DNA of 64,000 bases from Aurelia coerulea. Its lineage: Eukaryota; Cnidaria; Scyphozoa; Semaeostomeae; Ulmaridae. The DNA lies in the NCBI GenBank assembly GCA_039566865.1, contig CM076949.1, positions 18,886,501 through 18,950,500 of the forward strand, in the 5' to 3' direction. The notes below the pieces were generated by a model, which saw nothing but the letters and a program-made list of their open reading frames with translations, searched no databases and was not told the origin of the DNA. Shown piece by piece: positions 21,275-32,412 of this stretch (positions within the stretch are counted from its first letter, which is position 1; every line of letters begins with the position of its first letter). A program made the position numbers and the translations under genes.

Positions 21275-21813
21275 ACTATCCACTTGTTTTCGGTTGCCTA
21301 GCAATTACTCACGTGACCAATTAGCATCTATTGTTAGTTTTGTAAAGCTTAAGGGTAATGTGTCTATGTAAGTACAGTGGCGTTGGTATTTTCACGTGAT
21401 ATTTCATGCGATCACTTTACCATGGAGCTCAAAAAGTAGCCAGCTCAAACATAAAATGACTGATGACTTACTTGCGTTTGCGCTTGCAGAGATGAACCCG
21501 AAGTCTCACAGCAGGCAGCCTCGTTGTGAAAATTTAATTCTAGTTTTGCATATGATCAGTTAGATTCCACCAATCACAGCGCGCTTTAAGGGCTCTTCGT
21601 CAGCATCGTGTCAGCATATTTTGACAAGAGTGTATACGTGGCCTTACGTACATGGACACATTACACTTAACTGTTCATAAAGCAATTGGCATAAATTTCA
21701 TTTTTATATCTCTGGTACTTTTGGAGAAATGCAAGAGAAGGTGTGGCGAACAACAACCCCCCTCCCGTCAAAAATATTAAGATTTCTTCCCAATCAAAAT
21801 AGGGTTAAGTGGC
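21275..21813. mobile_element. Second piggyBac-like end fragment, split by a nested TTAA element
   Basis: Related to 12890-13102 (shared GCCTAGCAA...CACGTGAC block and the AAAATAGGG-TTAA terminus at the right). Interrupted by the element at 21353-21666. The opposite terminus was not found. Confidence 0.4.
21353..21666. mobile_element. Short TTAA-flanked MITE (GGGTAATGTGTC ends)
   Basis: The terminal inverted repeat GGGTAATGTGTC / GTGTAATGTGTC (one mismatch) continues imperfectly inward. TTAA flanks both ends (21349-21352 and 21667-21670). The preceding and following sequences fit together as one copy of the surrounding repeat, which supports insertion. 314 bp, non-coding. Confidence 0.75.
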
Positions 21814-23083
21814 AGTCCATCCCCAATGATGGTTTGGGAGTTTGATAGACTACAAATAAAGTATCATGAGAATGAGGAAATCATTCAAAGCATTCATTTT
21901 GTGAGAAGTTGTGCCTAAAATCATCCTGAACAAAATTATTAAACTCTTTCGATTTACCGAAGCACTAGCCAGAACTTGAGATTTTTGCTCTCGTCTTCGG
22001 TTTGTTATTTGTTGAGAATTGGGTAATTAGATAAAAAATGTTGTCGTTGAACATCAAAAGACCTGTAACTACTTCCATTTCGTGCAGAATTTTCTGTAAG
22101 TCCTGATACTAATTACATGACTTTGAATAGCTTTTTTAGGCCTTTGAAAAGTCACGAATAGCCCAAAATAACAATATCCATTTGTCTTCCATAAAAGATG
22201 AATAGCTTTGATGTGAAAGCTTGTTAGAAGCAATTATCAAGAGATCCTTGAAGTGCTGACAAAGTAAAACAATCCGACGGAGTTTTTAGAATCAAACTGA
22301 ATCCTTTGTTGGCCTTTGGAGTCGGTATTTCTCAAATTGATAGTGAGGCATTGAGATACGACTTTGTCAATATTGGAATTGATGCATTAGATGCCTTTTT
22401 GAATGAGCTGAATAAGCTTCAACCCTATCTCACCTGGGAGTTTTGAAGCGGTCAATACCTGGAAGGGTGGATCCAATCCCACTCCCCTCTTTCTTCACTG
22501 TAATAGTAGCTATAATCTTGAAACTTGGTAAATAGATGGACTTTAATGCAAAAAATCAAAATCACATGGTTAAATCAAGTTATCACCATAGTTTTCTTGT
22601 TCCTATGACAATAAGAAGATATTAAGTTATGATTATCGATTATCATGATCATTGCAATCATGATTCAAACAATAAAATGAGGCACTGGATTGAAATTTGT
22701 TGTTTCAAATTGAGCTGGATATCATCAAATAGGTTATATATGTAAGCATATATTTAAGATTAATATCTGCAACAATTAGAAGCAAGTATTCAAATTTTGT
22801 TGACTATACAGCAAGTACATAATCGGTGCTATATTTAGAATCTTGAAATTTTAATCATTCGATACAGTACACTAGGATTGTTCAATACCTTCCTCTTAAC
22901 TGCTCACTGTTACCTAATATAAAAGTGATGCTTAAAGACATCTGCCTGCACATACGGCTACCTCATTTGGATGTAGATGAATAATTATATGAAGAATTAT
23001 AAAAGAATTAAGAAGTCTTTGGATTTTGAATTGAGATGAAGTGTGTCAACATGAACTTCACATCCTTTAAGCATCATAATAAG
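21814..23083. other. Unassigned AT-rich sequence
   Basis: About 1.3 kb in which no exon, transposon end or tandem repeat could be supported. Confidence 0.35.
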
Positions 23084-23091
23084 CACCTTTG

Positions 23092-23262
23092 CATAGGCGT
23101 AGGAGACATGGGGACAGAGCCCCCCCCCCCCCAACGTCAGAAAAATTTGCAAAAATCAGCCATAATCGGGCAGAAATCCGCCTCAAGTCGGGCAAAATGT
23201 TCTCAAACAATGGACTTTTTATCGGGCAGCCCCCCCAAATTTTATCTCCCCCTACGCCGATG
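23092..23262. mobile_element. Short hAT-type MITE with perfect 8-bp TSD
   Basis: Ends CATAGGCGTAGGAGA and TCTCCCCCTACGCCGATG are inverted repeats. CACCTTTG is duplicated exactly at 23084-23091 and 23263-23270. The interior contains a C-run and two GCCCGAT-like repeats. Eight-base duplications suggest hAT mobilisation. The overlapping proline-rich frames are spurious. Confidence 0.82.
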
Positions 23263-23680
23263 CACCTTTGTTCTCTACCGCACCGGTCATACAAACAACG
23301 AAGAAAAAACCATCATCCTTGCAACCTTCGTTACACGTAAGAACTTCTAAAACTTGAAAATGCATTGTTTTTCTATGGCAAATCATTAGTCACAGAACTT
23401 GACTTCAACAACTCATTGCATTCATTGTTATTTGACAAATTAAAAGTGAATACAGTAACTGACGTTGGTCATCTTCTTACACCTGTAAAGGAATATGTTT
23501 TCCAGTTTACTGACAAACTGTAACCGGAGGCTTCAAGATAAAGTGCTTATCATCATCATCATCATAAACATTATTTAGAGTTGGCTTTAACCTAGTATAG
23601 AGTACTAATTCATTCCAACTAAAAGTAAACTACCTAGTAATATAACAAATGTATTGATATATTTCTACACAAAAAATACA

Positions 23681-24070
23681 TTATAAGCATAGCCTGCAGG
23701 TACACTTGTCACCAGTCCATGATTTTATTTGATTTTTAAATGCTGCAAGAGTTGGACTTTGCTTGATGTTGTCACTAAGAGTGTTCCAGAGGAGACTTCC
23801 TCTGAAGGAAAGTGACTCCGAGCCATAACGTTTTTTGATCTTTGGAAGTTTACAAAGATCTTTAGTCCTTAGGTCGTACGTTACTTCTTTCCTTTCATGA
23901 AATTCCCATAAATATGAGGGGTTCAGTTTTTTGACTGACTTGTAGATTTCAGTCATTAATTTCTGGAGATTTTTAACATGGATAGTTTGGCTGTTATCTC
24001 TGCTTAATAGTAGCTGGAAAGAGGATTCAAAGTCCTGGTAGAGTACCCGCAGACAACGTTTATGTGCTCT
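23681..24070 (-). mobile_element. LINE fragment: C-terminal block after the reverse transcriptase
   Basis: The minus-strand frame reads RVLYQDFESSFQLLL...MTEIYKSVKKLNPSYL...YDLR...RYGSESLSFRGSLLW...FKNQIKSW...CTCRLC. This layout is common at the C-terminus of reverse transcriptases in marine-invertebrate LINEs. It differs from both the jockey-like and the L2/CR1-like copies in this window, so it is a third LINE family. Reverse transcriptase core and 3' end are not present. Confidence 0.72.
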
Positions 24071-24182
24071 GTTTATGTGCTTTTATGTGCTCTTAACATG
24101 ATTTTGCCAATGTGAATACTTCCACGATTATTTCTAACTCAATGACGAATCGCTGATGAAAAAGGATGTTTCGAGAATGAAT

Positions 24183-24601
24183 CAGGAACGCCGGAGAAGT
24201 GGGGGCGCGGGGGGCAAGTGCCCTTTTAATGAAAAATAATAATTTACCTTGAAACTTGATATAAAAGCCGCCATAGCTTCATTCCCTTATCAGAAACACA
24301 CCAGTAACGAAAAATGACTGGCGATTGCAACTTCGAACTAAGCAATATGCGATTTTATGTGATTCGGGATGAGGACATGTGGAGAAATAGCCGAAAAATT
24401 TTGTGAAAGAACATGATTAATGTTCGTTAAAACATTTTTGATAGCATTTTAAGCCAATCTAAAGGGCGTGGCCACGAACATTTTCCGGGGGGAGTACCCT
24501 CGGACCCCACAATTTTTAGGCTCGCTTCACTGGCCTTCGACTTCGATCGCCCTTACGTTCCTAGTCACCCCCCTTGCCCTACCATCGCTCCGGTGTCCCT
24601 G
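24183..24601. mobile_element. hAT-type MITE (CAGGAACGCCGGAG ends)
   Basis: Termini CAGGAACGCCGGAG and CTCCGGTGTCCCTG are inverted repeats. The flanking 8-mers GAATGAAT (24175-24182) and GAATGAAC (24602-24609) differ by one base. Non-coding, with G/C-rich ends and an AT-rich centre. Confidence 0.75.
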
Positions 24602-24609
24602 GAATGAAC

Positions 24610-25049
24610 TGCTCATTCATCACTGGTGCTGCTGATATTTATCCTGAATTCATTGCTGTTAATGCAAAGTAATCATGTGCTGATATCTCACCTTATTTCT
24701 AATATCCAAGCCTTCCTATTTTGAAATGGCAAACTTGTTTCGTATTAGACTTGGCATCCTAGTTTAGTTTCAAGGGCACTGCATTGCTCTTGCCCGTTCT
24801 CTGAATTTGACGACATTTCGTGATTCTTTTAGTCTGGAACTAGAGAGTCTCCTCATGCTACGTATCATGTTTGACAGGAAGGCCACTCGAACCACCTACG
24901 TTCAGATTGGAAGTCGCAAATCTTGTGACAGCACGAGGCTCAATAATGACGGTTGGCGATTTTAGAAAACTTTGACAAAGTATGAATCACATGCTTCGTT
25001 GGCATAGTCCTGGCCCAGATATATGAAAGCCGTCTTTTTTACATTCTTG
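24610..25049. other. Unassigned intron sequence
   Basis: Nothing supported between the hAT-type MITE and the tandem array. Confidence 0.35.
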
Positions 25050-25920
25050 AAAACCAATTTTCTTGACTGAGTTTGTCTATTTGGGCGGACCATTTTTTGA
25101 AAGTAAAGAACTTCTATTTCCACAGTTATAAAGATTTGGCAACAATCAACAAATGATGAATCAATTGATCAATTGGCAGGATATTTTCCAAGATATATGC
25201 AGATCACCATTTCTAAACAATTATGCAATACTAAAATTGCCAAAAGTGAGTTTTTCTGACTTGAGTTTGTCTATTTGGGCTGACTCATTTTTTAAAAGTA
25301 AACAACTTCTATTTCCACAGTTATAACGATTTGGCAACAATCAGCAAATCATGAATCAATTGATCGATTGGCAGAGTATTTGCCAAGATATATGCAGATC
25401 ACCATTTCTAAACTATTATGCAATACTAAATTAATTGAATTTTTCTGACTTGAGTTTGTCTTTTTGGGCGGACCATTTTTGAAAGTAAATAAATTCTATT
25501 TCCACAGTTATAACGATTTGGCAACAATAAGCAAATCATGAATCAATTGATCGATTGGCAGAGTATTTGCCAAAATATATGCAGATCACCATTTCTAAAC
25601 TATTATGCAATACTAAATTGATTGAATTTTTCTGACTTGAGTTTGTCTATTTGGGCGGACCATTTTTGAAAGTAAATTACTGTCTTTTTGCACAGTTATA
25701 AAGATTTGGTAAATATCAACAAATCATGAACCAATCGATCAATTAGCGAATATTTGACAAGATATATGCACACCACCAATTCTAAAGTATTGTTCAACAC
25801 CAAAATTTCCAACAGTGAATATTCCAAGCTGAAGATTTTCTATTTTGGGATGACCTATTCTCGGGAAAAGTATATAATGGTCTTTGTGGACAGTTATAAA
25901 GACTTGGCTATGGTGGAAAA
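25050..25920. repeat. Tandem array, about 4.5 units of roughly 190 bp
   Basis: The landmark GACTTGAGTTTGTC (or close variants) starts near 25065, 25258, 25447, 25634 and, degenerate, 25828, giving spacings of about 193, 189, 187 and 194 bp. Each unit also has CACAGTTATAA.GATTTGG and ATATATGCAGATCACCA. The middle units are the most alike and the last is the most diverged, as expected for a small array homogenised from its centre. Short frames in the last unit are not genes. Confidence 0.9.
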
Positions 25921-26014
25921 TGTATATCTCGATTTCTTGGTTATCAAAGCATAGGCCCAGAAAGCAAGACCCATAACCGATCCTGTGACATCAGATCTAA
26001 CTTTACCTGTTCCC

Positions 26015-26500
26015 CTTCCTGTGTCATCTATTGTATCATCTGCACCAAATGTCAATATTTCTACATCGGCGAAACCTCCCGACAAATTTACATCTGTTTT
26101 GGAGAACATGAGTGCAATGTAAGGAACAAGATACACCTCGAAGAAAACCATGGAAACGATCCAGACAGCAACATATCCAAACTTCACAACTCAGCTATCC
26201 ATTCAACTGCCGGCATGTCCATTCTTGGCACATAATATGAATCTCAAGACACCACCAAACGCAAAACCTTGAACAAACGTTTAATTTGGAACTTAAGACT
26301 CTTTATCCTAATGGACTTTATAAGCAATTTACTTATCTGCAATAGATCCCTTCTTACTCTATTCTTACATTCCTCTTATTCCCTACACATCTCTTATTCC
26401 TTCCTATTCGTCAAATCTTACGTCTTCTCTTTGCTCGGCTCGACTGATTTCGAGTCACTTGCTGACGAATATAGGCTCGAAACGTCGTGTTTTTGAACAT
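26015..26500 (+). mobile_element. Penelope-like element remnant (GIY-YIG endonuclease end)
   Basis: The plus frame from about 26018 to 26230 reads CTKCQYFYIGETSRQI...GEH...SKLHNSAIHS, then a stop. This has the YIGET core, the downstream EH and the H..S..H segment of the GIY-YIG endonuclease that closes Penelope-like retroelement proteins. Further similarity (SQDTTKRKTLE..) continues out of frame to about 26300. The non-coding tail contains GGCTCGAAACGTCG at about 26471. Most of the element, including the reverse transcriptase, is missing. Confidence 0.68.
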
Positions 26501-26884
26501 CTCAGCTACTTTTATTACTTAGATGATTTATTTATTATATTACAAGATATCTAGAGACAGCAGTTCCAAAACTATAACATGAGTTGCTTCGTTACTCACT
26601 TCAATTTTATGGTTATTTTACCATGTTGAAACCTTGCTGAAATGGTGCAAATCAGTATAATTTTTGAAACGGGAATGCTTTCTTCAGACTCAACCTTACT
26701 GAACAGCTTCCAATGCCATGGATGAAAGGCAGACCTTGTACTTCAATGCCAAATAATCTCTGCAGCTTCTTCAAATATAAACGTTTCCTTATTTCAGTTT
26801 AAATGCAAGCTGGAACAAAAATACCTAATTTGAATTGCGATCTAATTACTCTAGAAATTAAGATTACAAATTTCATGTACTCAC

Positions 26885-26972
26885 TTTCAGTAAAATCACT
26901 GGTTGCAACATTCAGCTTCAGAAGCAATATCGTGACAACGGCAAGCAACATCGTCAATGGTTGAGCGAACAT
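26885..26972 (-). CDS. Exon 1 (coding part): signal peptide of the secreted multi-ShKT protein
   Basis: ATG at 26972-26970 opens 29 codons that form a classic signal peptide: a short N-terminus, a hydrophobic core (MLLAVVTILLLKL), and small residues near the probable cleavage point (NVATS). It ends at a good donor GTGAGT (26884) in phase 1, the same phase as all the other exons proposed for this gene. The frame remains open upstream to about 27095 but has no earlier ATG, and the start has G at -3. The nearest downstream candidate exons are 9.2 kb away (17712 or 17468). The link to the ShKT exons is inferred from strand, order, phase and the need for secretion; an RNA read across the junctions would settle it. 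Confidence 0.65.
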
Positions 26973-27759
26973 TTCGATTTTGTCGATTTTTGGTACCGAA
27001 AGTTCTTCTTTGCTTTGCTTTGTTCTGGAAGTTTCGTCACCAGCAGATATTTGTTGCTTGCACTTGAAGACGTTCTTGCTTCTAGATTTGCACAATCAGA
27101 GTTCGAAACTGCTGCTGTTGAACGAAAACAGTTATGTATTGTGTAAGTCGTTTGCAGATGCTTTTCTCAATTCACTTGTCGTCTAGCTTGCTAGCTTGCT
27201 TGCTTTCTTTGAGGGAAAACTATTCTCAGACCACTTTTAAAGGGGCTTGTGACAAGGGCCGTCGCTATGGCAAACCACTAGAAGAACCAACATTCGTGGA
27301 AACGTCGTATTCCAAAGAATGTGTGGTCTCACAGGTTCGAATACTTCACCTCATTTTATGATATCTGAAAATTACACAATCTACATTAAATGATTCACAT
27401 AGCTGAACTTGTTTGCACATTTAAGGACATACTAACCAAGGTCATGATAAAATTATGGAATGAATTACTCTAGAGTATACAGGACCCTGCCAATCATTGA
27501 GACGGGTGGTTAAGCACGAGGAGGCCATGTCAAAAGGATATTGAATCTATCAAAATATTTCAACTCATTTGGATGAATTTAAAGTCAAAAGGCGAATGAT
27601 TTTCTTTCAAATACTGTTGGTGAGCTGAATTTATTTTGCAGACCAGCAGAAAATATTTTGTTAGCGAGACAGCGTTAAAGGAAATCGACATCATTAAAGC
27701 TGGCCCGTGCCAGGCGGTACGAAATAGCCTACTGCACTTTATACTCTAAGCACCAAATA
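26973..27759. other. 5' UTR/upstream region of the ShKT gene
   Basis: Upstream of the signal-peptide exon on the minus strand. No promoter element could be supported with confidence. Confidence 0.35.
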
Positions 27760-28127
27760 TGTTAGACATTTTCTTCGTCTATCTATATCGGCCAATTAAT
27801 GTAGGTATCCCACTGCTCTTCTTTGCAGGATATGTTTTAAAGGGGGCTTTGCTATCAGCATACCATACCGGGCCCATACCATCCCTTTGTTGGCGGCTAT
27901 TTTCGTTCAACATTAAAATGGCGACGATAAAGAGACCACAAAAGGATGCATTCACAAAGCATGTCACTTGCAATTGCCTCTAAACGCTTATGATGGAAAT
28001 GAATAGCGATGTTGAATGGCATAGAATAGTGTTTTGATAATTTTGCTTGCAAAGCACTAGGATTGCACATAAAAATATTTTATCTTGAGAAGGTAACAGC
28101 TGTCAGACATTTCATAGTCATGCTACA
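27760..28127 (+). repeat. Dispersed repeat (inverted copy at 39460-39820)
   Basis: Shares long stretches with the complement of 39460-39820 (TTAGACATTTTCTTCGTCTA at one edge; GCAAAGCACTAGGATTGCAC and GTCAGACATT near the other). The two copies differ by scattered changes. No inverted termini, coding frame or target duplication was recognised. Confidence 0.75.
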
Positions 28128-28241
28128 TAAATGTAACATGCAATGTGTCCAACCAATGTAAGGTAATGTTTAGAAAGGCATGGGCACTGGTGAAGTCCAT
28201 TTGAATAAATTCTTTTGTGGAGCATTAATCATCCTTGTATA

Positions 28242-28857
28242 CCGGGTGAGCCAGAAAAGTTCCCACTTCCGAAAATTAGTAACACTACAAGTCCTTCATG
28301 GATTTCAATTATTCAAATTGTAGTTAAAAGCCATGCGATCGAGGTATTTTGTGATTTTTCTTGTCTTCTTACAATCACTGCAAGCATTGGCAAATTCAAT
28401 TTTAAAAGAATGTCATGGTTGCAAAATGACTGAAAAGGGGCCTAAAACATTTGATCAAATCGTTAGGACTTTTCTTACACACAGGCGTTTCACCTCTCTC
28501 AGGAGTTATAAGACATAGATTCTCAAACAGTTACTAAAAATCTTAAATCCCATAGCAATAAATGTGCAGGTGATATCTCTCACCTATGCGAAATTTAATT
28601 TTCTCTGTTGTTCTGAGCGAGGAGTCCTTTATGATTTAATCAAGTATTTTAGGCCTTTTTCAGTCATTTTGCAACCACCATATTTTTGCAAACTTGAATT
28701 TACCAATATTTCCAGTGCTCATAAGAAGGCTAAAATAATTCACAAATATACTTCAATTTTTTGGCTGTCAAGCAAATATTGATTTATTCCAATACAGCCA
28801 GTACACTTGATGCTATGAATTTTTGAAGTGTGGGAACATTTTTTCTGGTTCACCCGT
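28242..28857. mobile_element. TA-flanked CCGGGTG MITE (family M2)
   Basis: Ends CCGGGTGAGCCAGAAAA and TTTTTCTGGTTCACCCG are inverted, with TA on the left and TTA on the right. Inner arms also pair (AAATTCAATTT and TTGCAAAATGACTGAAAA blocks recur inverted). TA targets and this terminus suggest a Tc1/mariner-type non-autonomous element. Frames inside are arm products. Confidence 0.78.
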
Positions 28858-29289
28858 TACTTTATTGGTTTGTACGAACAAAATGACGGCATCACCCAGT
28901 CCTAAAAGAATTGGCTAACTTGAATTTGAAAATGGAAGTATCAAATATTTTAAACGGCATTGTGTGTAAGCAGTGCAACTTGCATCAACACATTTTTATA
29001 GTTCAGCTCAACTTTCACGATTGCCACACGCAAGTCTCATTGTCAATGAGTTCAAAATTTGCAATATTACAAGAAACAAGAAAGCAGCTTTGATTCAACG
29101 TTTTTATTTTGTATGAATCGTTGACATGCCTTTGTGTTGAAAGGTCCTTGATTTTGAATGAAGATCTCAAGATTCATTAATGAAGGGGGTCTTCGGCTTA
29201 TTTTAGTCTGCTAATCAGCCAAGTTGCACTTACATAGTAAAAGATCAGGATCTCAGTTAAAACTTCTCGTTTATGAAATTGTGAGTTTA

Positions 29290-30085
29290 TAAAAAATCCT
29301 CTTCTTTGAAAAATCGCCAAAAAATTTGATTACAAGGTGAATCTTCAAATTTATTTTCTTAGCATGTCAAGGACAAATTATTTCCCCAGGTAAGTAACTG
29401 CCCTTGGCTTAATAATTAGCAAGTTCAGGCCGTTTTTGGTTGAAATGTTTTGAGAAAGGATGCAAAAAAGACTGTTGAGTATTAGATCGATGTCTTTGTG
29501 TATATTAATATTAAGGTTATAGTTTTGTTACAAATTAAAAATGACGGAAAGAGACTCGCACCGTCAGGGGCGGATCCAGCCCGAAGTTAAGTGGGGGCAA
29601 CTTGCAAAGTGGGCGCCAAATATATGATAGGACGCGAAAATTTTTTGGACGCTTTTTAAAGAAAATTCTTTCATTTGCTACTAAATAACACCTTGATTTA
29701 TATGTTTCTCCCATATTTGAATCGGAACAGTTAAGAAATTATGCGTTAGAGTCAGGAAGAGGGGCGCTTTTCTTGCCAAAAGAGGGGCGCCAAGCTGAGT
29801 TTTCATCGTGAAGGGGGGCAATTGCCCCCACTTGCCCCCCCCCTAAATCCGCCACTGCGCACTGTCATTAGGGACGTCAAAGACAGTAAAACTTTTAAAA
29901 CATTTGGCTGTTAGGCAGGATTAACTTTGTTGCTTAGCATTATAGCTCAAAATTAGGTTTCAGCCTTTAAAAATTGAAAAAAAACGTTTTAGCATCTCTA
30001 ATTATGAGTGGGTCATCGACAGCTCAAATCAAAGATCTGTCAATAGATCTTCAAGTTTTGGTAAATCTTTGTCATAATTGCACGT
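29290..30085. mobile_element. Diverged copy of the 37206-37744 MITE, carrying a nested hAT-type MITE
   Basis: Both sides of the insertion at 29565-29857 align in order with 37240-37640 (AAATCGCCAAAA..TTTGATTACA, CAAGGAC..AAAT.ATTTCCCCAG, ATTATAGCTCAAAATTAGGTTT). The termini are too eroded to place exactly. Confidence 0.6.
29565..29857. mobile_element. hAT-type MITE (CAGGGGCGGATCCAG ends)
   Basis: Left end CAGGGGCGGATCCAG and right end CTAAATCCGCCACTG are inverted. The flanking 8-mers CGCACCGT (29557-29564) and CGCACTGT (29858-29865) differ by one base. The subterminal GTGGGGGCAA / TTGCCCCCAC pair extends the arms. Elements with such CAGTGGCGGATC ends are widespread hAT-type MITEs in animals. 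Confidence 0.85.
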
Positions 30086-30192
30086 GACAATGCATAATAG
30101 GCCGTGGGACTGGGGCCTTTTAACATGCTGAGTCATCTTTCTTACAGACATATTCTCAGAGATCGTTTCTCTTTCGTCCATCGCGCTCTTAA

Positions 30193-31320
30193 GGTAACTC
30201 TGCTTTCCGCTCTAGTGCACAGCGAAATGCGGTTTCGCAAAACCACTCTCCTCAGAAAACAGTTAATTTCTCCAATATTATTCGGCCTATCGAAAAGCGG
30301 TAAAAAGGATGTTGTTCTGTATAATCTGGGCAATCGAAAGATGTATAAATCGCAATGTTTCCGTCAACCTTGGTTTCGCAAATCCTAGTTTAAATCTTTT
30401 TGCTGATTTCAGAAAAGTGGATTTATCTCCGAAACTACTCGAAAAATGTTCGATTTTTTTTCGCTCCATCTTTAGCTAAGTAGTTGATCTACAACTTTGC
30501 CAAGTCTGATTGAAAAAGCTAGGCTAGATTTCCTGCAATCGAATTTCATATTTCTGTTTACTTTTCGACAGCGAAATGGAGAAACCTTGGTCAACAGATT
30601 ACCATGCTATGAAGCACGCTTGCAAAAGCTCAGGCCTGAAATAACTTTCGGACATTTTTTCATTGGCATACAAATGAACGTCATCTTTTGGGAATACCAT
30701 ACGCAGGTCTCAAAAGACATCCTTAGTGCGCTTGTAAAAGTATCATTTGCATCTATTGATTAAAAATTACTGATTTTTACCAGCAACTTCACGAAACAAT
30801 GCTTTGGTTGTCTTTCGAGACTTTCGTAAGCATTCACAGATTATCAATTTCTTTTAGAGTCCACAATGAGCATAGATCTTAGATCAAGAACTAATTTTTT
30901 TGCAAAAACATTCTACGGGCGTTCAAATCGTTCTGCATGGGCTAAACTGTTGACCAATGCTTTTCCCCTTCGATGTCGAAAAGTAAACAGAAATGTAAAA
31001 TTCGATTGCAGGAAATCTAGCCTAGCTTTTTCGATCAGACTTGATGGAGCGAAAAAAAATCGAAACTTTTTCGAGTAGTTTTGGAGGTAAATCCACTGTT
31101 CTGAAATCAGCAAAAAGATTTGAGCAAGGATTTGCGAAGTCAGGGTTGACGAAAACATTGCGATTTATACATCTTTCGATTGCCCAGAGTATACAGAACA
31201 ACATCCTTTTTACCGCTTTTCGATAGACCGAATAATATTGGAGAAATTAACTGTTTTCTGAGGAGAGTGGTTTTGTGAAACGGCATCTCGCTGTGCACTA
31301 GAGCGGAAAGCAGAGTTACC
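30193..31320. mobile_element. TTAA-flanked foldback element (GGTAACTCTGC ends)
   Basis: Arms of about 400 bp (30193-30600 and 30930-31320) are complementary: GGTAACTCTGCTTTCCGCTC at the left, its complement at the right. TTAA flanks both ends (30189-30192 and 31321-31324). The spacer of about 0.33 kb is unique. All frames here arise from the arms. A truncated relative is at 8150-8552. It begins GGTA like the transposase-bearing element at 10100, and may be mobilised by something similar (inference). Confidence 0.85.
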
Positions 31321-31324
31321 TTAA

Positions 31325-31869
31325 AGGGGCAGTCAGACGTGATGCTGCGCGGGACATTTCCATTGTATTTGCATGAAAAGTGCTTGGGCCTAGCATCAAC
31401 TCGTCAATGGAGATTTTGAATTGGATTATCGCACATTCGGGCGCACATTTCAATCCATCTCCATTCCATCGACATTGTTCTTGACAATCTCAAGGATTCA
31501 ATTGACAGATATTGTTCGTCTATGTCGATTTCATGCATTTGCAAAGTTATTTTGTTTATCACAAATTCCTGAAAGTCGTAAACAGTGATTTTGCAGAATC
31601 AACTTTGAAGCTGCGAAGAGATAATCTACAAGTCGAAGTGGGCAAGAAACTCGCCAAATAATCTGGTTTTTGAGTCAGATTTATGATGTTAGGTAAACCA
31701 ATGTTGAATAGAACCTTCTCACACTCTACTGGATTCATTGCTCAATTAATTTCATCAGAATTACAGCGAACAAAGAGGTACAGTAGACATGTTTTGGTAT
31801 TTAGGTCTATAGGAATTGGATTGTTACACGCAGAATCTGATAACCCGCGTTTCGCGTCTGACTGCCCCT
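31325..31869. mobile_element. TTAA-flanked MITE (AGGGGCAGTCAGACG ends)
   Basis: Perfect 15-bp terminal inverted repeats AGGGGCAGTCAGACG. TTAA lies at 31321-31324 and 31870-31873, so ends read TTAAAGGGG, resembling the TTAAAGG termini of T2/Kolobok elements. Its left TTAA is shared with the neighbouring foldback. Non-coding. Confidence 0.85.
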
Positions 31870-32099
31870 TTAAAAGCGAGATATAGAAGAAAACATAAAG
31901 ACCAGTTTGAATTTAAATCCCCTACAATTTCTATGAACCGTTTTAGGCGAACAAAGGAAGCCATATTTTTGTTTTTTTTTTCTGTCGATCGGTCGTAAGC
32001 GAATCTAAGGAGTTTGAGTGTCCTGTTGTATTCGATCATTCATATGTACATGATCGACCGTGCGCAAGAGAATTGATCGCCTTTACCAACAATTCTCGT

Positions 32100-32320
32100 T
32101 TTCTCGTGAGTCAGTATTAGGGCCATTCATATTTACCTGTCAATCAAATCCTAGCTACTTAGCCAATCACCATTCAAAATTTGCTTGTTATGCAATCATC
32201 AGAAGAACTCCTTTGCAATGCATGTCCTGGCAGCTAAATTTCTCAACGTGACAGCATCCCTTTCTAGGAGCTAGGTGTATATTTGCTTTTGCATCCAGTC
32301 ACACATGAACGTTTTTGAAA
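32100..32320 (+). repeat. Dispersed repeat (inverted copy at 36725-36955)
   Basis: Closely matches the complement of 36725-36955 (TATTAGGGCCATTCATATTT, ATTTGCTTGTTATGCAATC, GTCACACATGAACG). The two copies bracket a 4.4-kb block containing several other elements. Confidence 0.8.
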
Positions 32321-32412
32321 TTCAAGTGTTAAATCAGCCAATATGGCTGATTTATCAGTCTCTATTCAGAAAAATACCCGTTTAATTTATGTCCCTTTTG
32401 AGCCTCTTTTAA

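Noticed and set aside
23036..23350. Overlapping proline- and arginine-rich frames of 75-104 codons
   Set aside because: They come from the C-run and repeats of the hAT-type MITE at 23092-23262.
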